DNA of 64,000 nt from assembly GCA_036898135.1 (NCBI GenBank), contig CM072513.1:75883625-75947624 (forward strand), in the 5' to 3' direction. Shown piece after piece: positions 59,238 through 64,000 of this stretch. Source of the stretch: Oncomelania hupensis (taxonomy: Eukaryota; Mollusca; Gastropoda; Littorinimorpha; Pomatiopsidae). The translations under genes were made by a program, and so were the position numbers. The number at the start of each line of letters is the position of its first letter. Within the stretch, counting starts at the first letter, position 1. Below the pieces are notes generated by a model. It searched no databases. It was not told the origin of the DNA and worked only from the letters and a program-made list of their open reading frames with translations.

Positions 59238-60418
59238 AACACACACACACACAACACACACGCAACACAACACAATACAACACAACACAACTTGAATAAA
59301 TTGAACTTCATAAGAAGTGTTTCAACTCAGTTTAAAGTGAAGAATTAAATATATGCGATTAAGTTATTATTAAGGGTCTACTGAGAATGAGTGAGAGAGA
59401 GTGAAGGGGATAGAGAGAGAGGGAAACGGAGAGAGAGAGAGATGAAGAGAGGGAGGAAGAAGAAGAAAAAGATGTAACTTTGTTTCTGGATTCATAATGT
59501 CTTAGAAGCAATAATTTACAAAAGGAGCAATGTCTTTGATGAAATCAGAGAGATCCTGCTGAACGGATTTGTTCCTTTTGTAAATTATTGTTTCTGAGTC
59601 AAAATACTAAGAATAAGACAAGAAAAATACGCTTTTCTCACATTACGATGATCTTTACTGTTTGCTGTATTCCATCGATAATTACAAATATTTAAACCTA
59701 AAAAAATGTCTTATTATGAGGGCTCAAACACTTTCCAAATATCTGTACAGATTTTAACTTTGCTGTGCCAGAAAGACCGCACATTCACAATTTAATCTCG
59801 ATAGAAAAAAAAAGAATCAATCACAAAATTCAAAGAATAGAACAATACAATGCAATTTTAAGTAACTACGGTTTATTTATATTTCCTTATAAAAGTTTCT
59901 CTTTGTACCCCTTCAAGAAGGAGCGTGGAGTTGGTTCACCTGCATATCTGATTGTCATACAATGTAATTGTAAATGAAATCACAAAAAAAAAAGACAATA
60001 AATGAAATAAGTAAATATGCGAAAAGATTTTTTAAAATAGTAATCTAATCTACCTCTATGCTGCCTCTTCATTTTCTGTATCATATGCTAAAAAGTCAGA
60101 AAATAAGCAAAATGACACCCAATTCAAATTATATATGTATATGATATTCTAGTTTAAAATATCGCTAACATTAATGAGACAGGGTGGGAGGTGCAGGAAG
60201 GACAATTTATTTGTTAAACACACACACACAAACACACATTGCTGCAGACAGTGAAAGGTGCATCACCTGAGTATTATTCAACTGTTAAAACTAGATATTG
60301 ATTTTGGAGAGAAAACTGTTCTTTGAATGTACAGTCTTAAATTTGGGAACTCGGTAGCATCTTTCTGAAGAGGGAAGATCATATTTGCTTGATAACACAT
60401 GACTGCTGTCCTGCACAG
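58330..60418. other. ARV1 3' flank; no further gene seen
   Basis: AT-rich sequence with AATAAA near 59158 (possible ARV1 poly(A) signal), a (CA)n tract at 59192-59255 and GA-rich tracts near 59390-59460. Confidence 0.4.
59192..59255. repeat. (CA)n microsatellite
   Basis: About 64 bp of interrupted CA. Confidence 0.9.
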
Positions 60419-61015
60419 ACACCCCATGGGGGTGCCGGGGGTTTCAGTATAAATAGTGTCTCTTTCTGGAAATTTAATGCTTTAAATTTCCACTGTCGCT
60501 GTCTTTGTCCTTTCTCATTCCTACTCTGTTCTATCAATCTACTATACTATCTTCTTCGCTAGACCAGTCATCTACCTTCTTTCTTGAAAACTCTTCTGGG
60601 ACAAAACTCCTCATTTGTGTGTGAGGTCTGTTGGATCAGCTTGGGAATATTGGACGCTTTCTGCCAGGTTGTCACTGGGGCTTCCTATGATGTTATTATT
60701 TGGCAATGTAGGCAATTTATATGTATGTGTTTTGTTAATATTTTATAATGATGTTTGTATTCTATTTTGTTTTTGTAAACTGGGGTTCGATAAATTAGAG
60801 TATAGCCTCAGCGTCCCTGCGTGGGATGTCTTTATTGTAAAGTGACCGGCTAGTAGATTGCCTTCAGTGTTACCACTAGGATTGTTTCGGCAGATCTTTT
60901 ATGCGGATCAGGAGTCATCTTTCAGCGAAGTTGTGGTCTTGATTTTGTGGTCCTGATTCGGCTTTTTGCTGTCCACTGGACCCTGTAAGCAATAACTAAC
61001 TAACTAACTAACTGC
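60419..61015 (+). mobile_element. CCCCG-SINE, full core copy
   Basis: Flanked by CCTGCACAG (60410-60418, 61016-61024). (AACT)n tail. Confidence 0.88.
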
Positions 61016-61049
61016 CCTGCACAGCACAATGCTTGTTGCCTTTCGTACC

Positions 61050-61165
61050 ACACGATCCTATCCTATCCTATTCCATAACTCAAAAGTCGTTGGGGCACTA
61101 CAGATGATCGTTTAACCAGCATACTCCATCTTTCTCTTGTTATCAGCAACCCTCATGGTGTCGTT
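61050..61165 (-). mobile_element. RTE-like LINE (L1a) 3' end fragment
   Basis: The plus strand reads GATCCTATCCTATCCTATT then GTCGTTGGGGCACTAC, the complement of the L1a tail and last codons. Confidence 0.8.
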
Positions 61166-61167
61166 CA

Positions 61168-61405
61168 GTGCCCCCCGTGGGGGTGCTGGGGGTTTCAGTT
61201 ATAAAGAGTATCCCCACTTTCTGGAAATTTAGTGCTTTAAATTCCCACTGTCGCCGTCTTTCTCCTTTGTTCTTTCTCATTCCTACTAGTCTGTTCTATC
61301 AATCTATTATACTATCTTTTTCTTTGCCAGACCAGTCATCTACCTTTTTTCTTGAAAAGTCTTCGGGAACAAAACTCCTCATTTGTATGTGAGGTCTGTT
61401 GGATG
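61168..61405 (+). mobile_element. CCCCG-SINE, cut off by (GA)n
   Basis: It starts CCCCCCGTGGGGGTGCTGGG, runs through the GAGGTCTGTTGGAT block and stops where a long GA repeat begins. Confidence 0.8.
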
Positions 61406-61410
61406 AAGAA

Positions 61411-62523
<1,113 letters not shown>

Positions 62524-62795
62524 TCACTTCTTCTTCCACGCATATGCATAGTCCGTAGCGTAGGGGTAGTAAGTGGTGTCTTGGTGGTTGACTCCGAATT
62601 GCTCCATAAGGCTTATTAGGTTTTGGACGACGCTCAGCAGCTGAGTCAGTGCATCAAACAGTTGCGACTCTATGTCGTTGTTGATGGGGTAAGGTTCGGA
62701 AGGGTAAGGATTGTAAGGGTAAGGATTGTAAGGGTAAGGATTGTAAGGGTAAGTGGTATAAGGGTAAGGGGTATAAGGGTAATTCTCGGATGGAT
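62524..62795 (-). CDS. Tyr/Pro-rich gene, terminal exon
   Basis: Acceptor TTTTTCAG|AT. 90 codons with stop. Repeat units cover about residues 4-36 of the exon; the helix covers about 40-67. Confidence 0.72.
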
Positions 62796-62866
62796 CTGAA
62801 AAATTATAGAAAAGATCCTGATCATCTGAAAATCATCTGAAAATCATCATCTGAAAATCATCATCT

Positions 62867-62903
<37 letters not shown>

Positions 62904-63662
62904 TACAAATTATTGTCATCATCATCATCTTAAAATCATAGAAAGGTTCATCATCATAGTCATCGTCGTCATCATCACCATCAACATCGTCATTATAATC
63001 ATAATCGTCATCATCATAATCGTCATCATCATCAGCACCAACATCATCATCATCGTCGTCGTAGTAGTAATAGTAGTAGTATGCCTAGTACTACTTGGCG
63101 TTCAGAAAGCGAAAAGGGGCAGGCTTGTTTCCTGCACATCTGAAAACAGTAGTAGTGGTAGCAGAAGCAGCAACAGCAGCAGTTGTTTCACAAATAAACA
63201 AATTAAACTCACATGTTGGATGATAATGATGGTAATAGGGGGTCGCGAGTTAGAATAGTTTGTGTAGGGGTAGTAGTAGTAGTAGCAGCAGCAGCAGTTT
63301 CAACAAATAAGCCAAATATACTCCCGTGGTGGATAATACTGAGGGTAGTATGGGCTCGAGTTCGAAAAGCGTGTGTACAGGTGATGGTGGTAGTAGTGGT
63401 AGTAGTAGTAGTAGTAGTAGTAGTAGTAATAGTAGTAGTAGTACAATTTAACAATATAAACACATGATGGATACTGAGGGTAATAAGAAGCCGAGTAAGA
63501 ATAATCTGTGTAGAAGTTAAAAAAGTTCACAAATAAACAAAATACATGTATACTCACATGTTGAATAACTCTCCGTGTAGGGATACCATGGTGGTGAATT
63601 GGTCTGGTAGTCTGGAGATCCGCTGGGCATGTTATCACGGGGCAGATCCGTCGTACGGAACT
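62524..63662 (-). CDS. Tyr/Pro-rich repetitive protein, last three exons (5' end outside)
   Basis: I do not recognise a family. Three minus-strand exons fit together: 63662-63558, 63505-63464 and 62795-62524. Each internal border splits a Tyr codon as T|AT, so all exons are phase 1 and can be skipped or duplicated without a frameshift. The C-terminal 139 residues run from FRTTDLPRDNMPSGSPDYQT and SPPWYPYTESYST through YSYSASYYPQYPS to PSENYPYTPYPYTTYPYNPY. The last exon has a five-residue PYPYN-type repeat, then a leucine-rich amphipathic helix (IESQLFDALTQLLSVVQNLI), and ends YPYATDYAYAWKKK. Low-complexity Tyr/Pro repeats suggest a secreted structural or adhesive protein (shell matrix, mucus, byssus-like). 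That is inference: the signal-peptide exon lies beyond 64000 or was not found. Confidence 0.7.
62830..63060. repeat. (ATC)n-rich intronic tract
   Basis: Tracts of ATC/GTC triplets between the terminal exon and the cassette region, including a repeated TCATCTGAAAA word. Confidence 0.8.
63213..63256 (-). pseudogene. Decayed cassette exon C
   Basis: Aligns with exon 63464-63505: ACTATTCTAACTCG against ATTATTCTTACTCG, with a matching GTGAGT donor and similar downstream intron. The acceptor AG has become AA (CTACACAA) and the length no longer keeps phase. Confidence 0.55.
63328..63372 (-). pseudogene. Decayed cassette exon B
   Basis: Reads FSNSSPYYPQYYPP in the cassette phase (2+42+1 nt), clearly akin to YSYSASYYPQYPS. 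The acceptor is AC instead of AG and the donor GG instead of GT. The frame stays open. Confidence 0.55.
63464..63505 (-). CDS. Tyr/Pro-rich gene, cassette exon A (42 nt)
   Basis: Acceptor CTACACAG|AT, donor CATCAT|GTGTTT. Encodes YSYSASYYPQYPS. Template for the decayed cassettes B and C. Confidence 0.65.
63558..63662 (-). CDS. Tyr/Pro-rich gene, 105-nt exon
   Basis: Acceptor TTTATACAG|AG, donor ACAT|GTGAGT. Encodes 34 residues ending SPPWYPYTESYST. Confidence 0.65.
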
Positions 63663-64000
63663 CTGTATAAACATAATAATAGTGACAGTCACATAATAAT
63701 GATGCAGAAGAAGAAGGGAGGAAGGCATTCGAAAAAAAAAGAAGAAGAATTAAATAATTATATGTGTTCAATTTTAAATCTTACTACCAATTTGAACTAC
63801 TTAGTAAATATCTGCACACATTTTGTACCAACAAAGAAACAACACAAGAGCGAAGTGGAACAACACAATACAATACAATATAATACAACACAGCAATTTT
63901 TATGCAAGACACAAGATGTCACACTGCACTGAGCATAATTATACAATTAGGTACAAGCACTTTATACAGACAAATACATGAATACAATAAAAAAAACAAA
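63663..64000. other. Intron or upstream sequence of Tyr/Pro gene; no exon recognised
   Basis: AT-rich, with a short (AATAC)n stretch near 63865. No signal-peptide-like exon found on the minus strand. Confidence 0.35.

Noticed and set aside
62830..63060. CRISPR-like regular repeats
   Set aside because: These are eukaryotic triplet microsatellites without spacer structure.

Overview
The window is a piece of a repeat-rich, AT-rich animal nuclear genome. It has spliced genes with GT-AG introns, large introns full of transposons, YY1-like and ETS-like promoter motifs, and tRNA-derived SINEs. The protein and repeat styles suggest a lophotrochozoan, most likely a mollusc. That placement is inference: nothing here names the species. 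No bacterial or organellar genes and no CRISPR array were seen.

Five protein-coding genes can be assembled exon by exon. (1) Purine nucleoside phosphorylase (PNP), plus strand, six coding exons, 9141-21153, with an Asp where mammalian PNP has the purine-selecting Asn243 and a 2-bp frameshift in exon 4. (2) DPY30, a core subunit of SET1/MLL H3K4 methyltransferases, minus strand, four exons, 45101 down to 34963. (3) POP7/RPP20, an RNase P/MRP subunit, minus strand, single exon, 47998-47555. (4) ARV1, an ER sterol/lipid homeostasis protein, plus strand, six exons, 48253-58329, head-to-head with POP7 across about 255 bp. (5) The 3' part of an unrecognised Tyr/Pro-rich gene, minus strand, 63662 to 62524, built from small phase-1 exons and ending in a Pro-Tyr-Pro-Tyr-Asn repeat exon. 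A possible isolated first exon lies at 3661-3731.

The rest is a dense transposon landscape. It includes a long (~550-720 bp) SINE-like family present about eleven times, most copies with 9-13 bp target-site duplications. A young RTE-like LINE has one 573-codon open copy and five fragments. An older CR1/L2-like LINE is split by two SINEs. There is a solo LTR with a 5-bp duplication and a 2.1-kb hAT-type element with a perfect 8-bp duplication. Several 5-6 bp duplication CAGGG-type elements carry zinc-finger or THAP remnants, and there are TA-flanked elements, MITEs and fold-back elements. PNP intron 4 holds a four-level nest of insertions whose order can be read from their duplications. Two AT-rich blocks (15.2-17.2 kb and 43.0-44.2 kb) carry different 12-13 bp motifs recurring at roughly 150-215 bp intervals.

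The best candidates for something undescribed are the Tyr/Pro-rich cassette gene, with decayed duplicate exons in its introns, and the two regularly spaced motif arrays.
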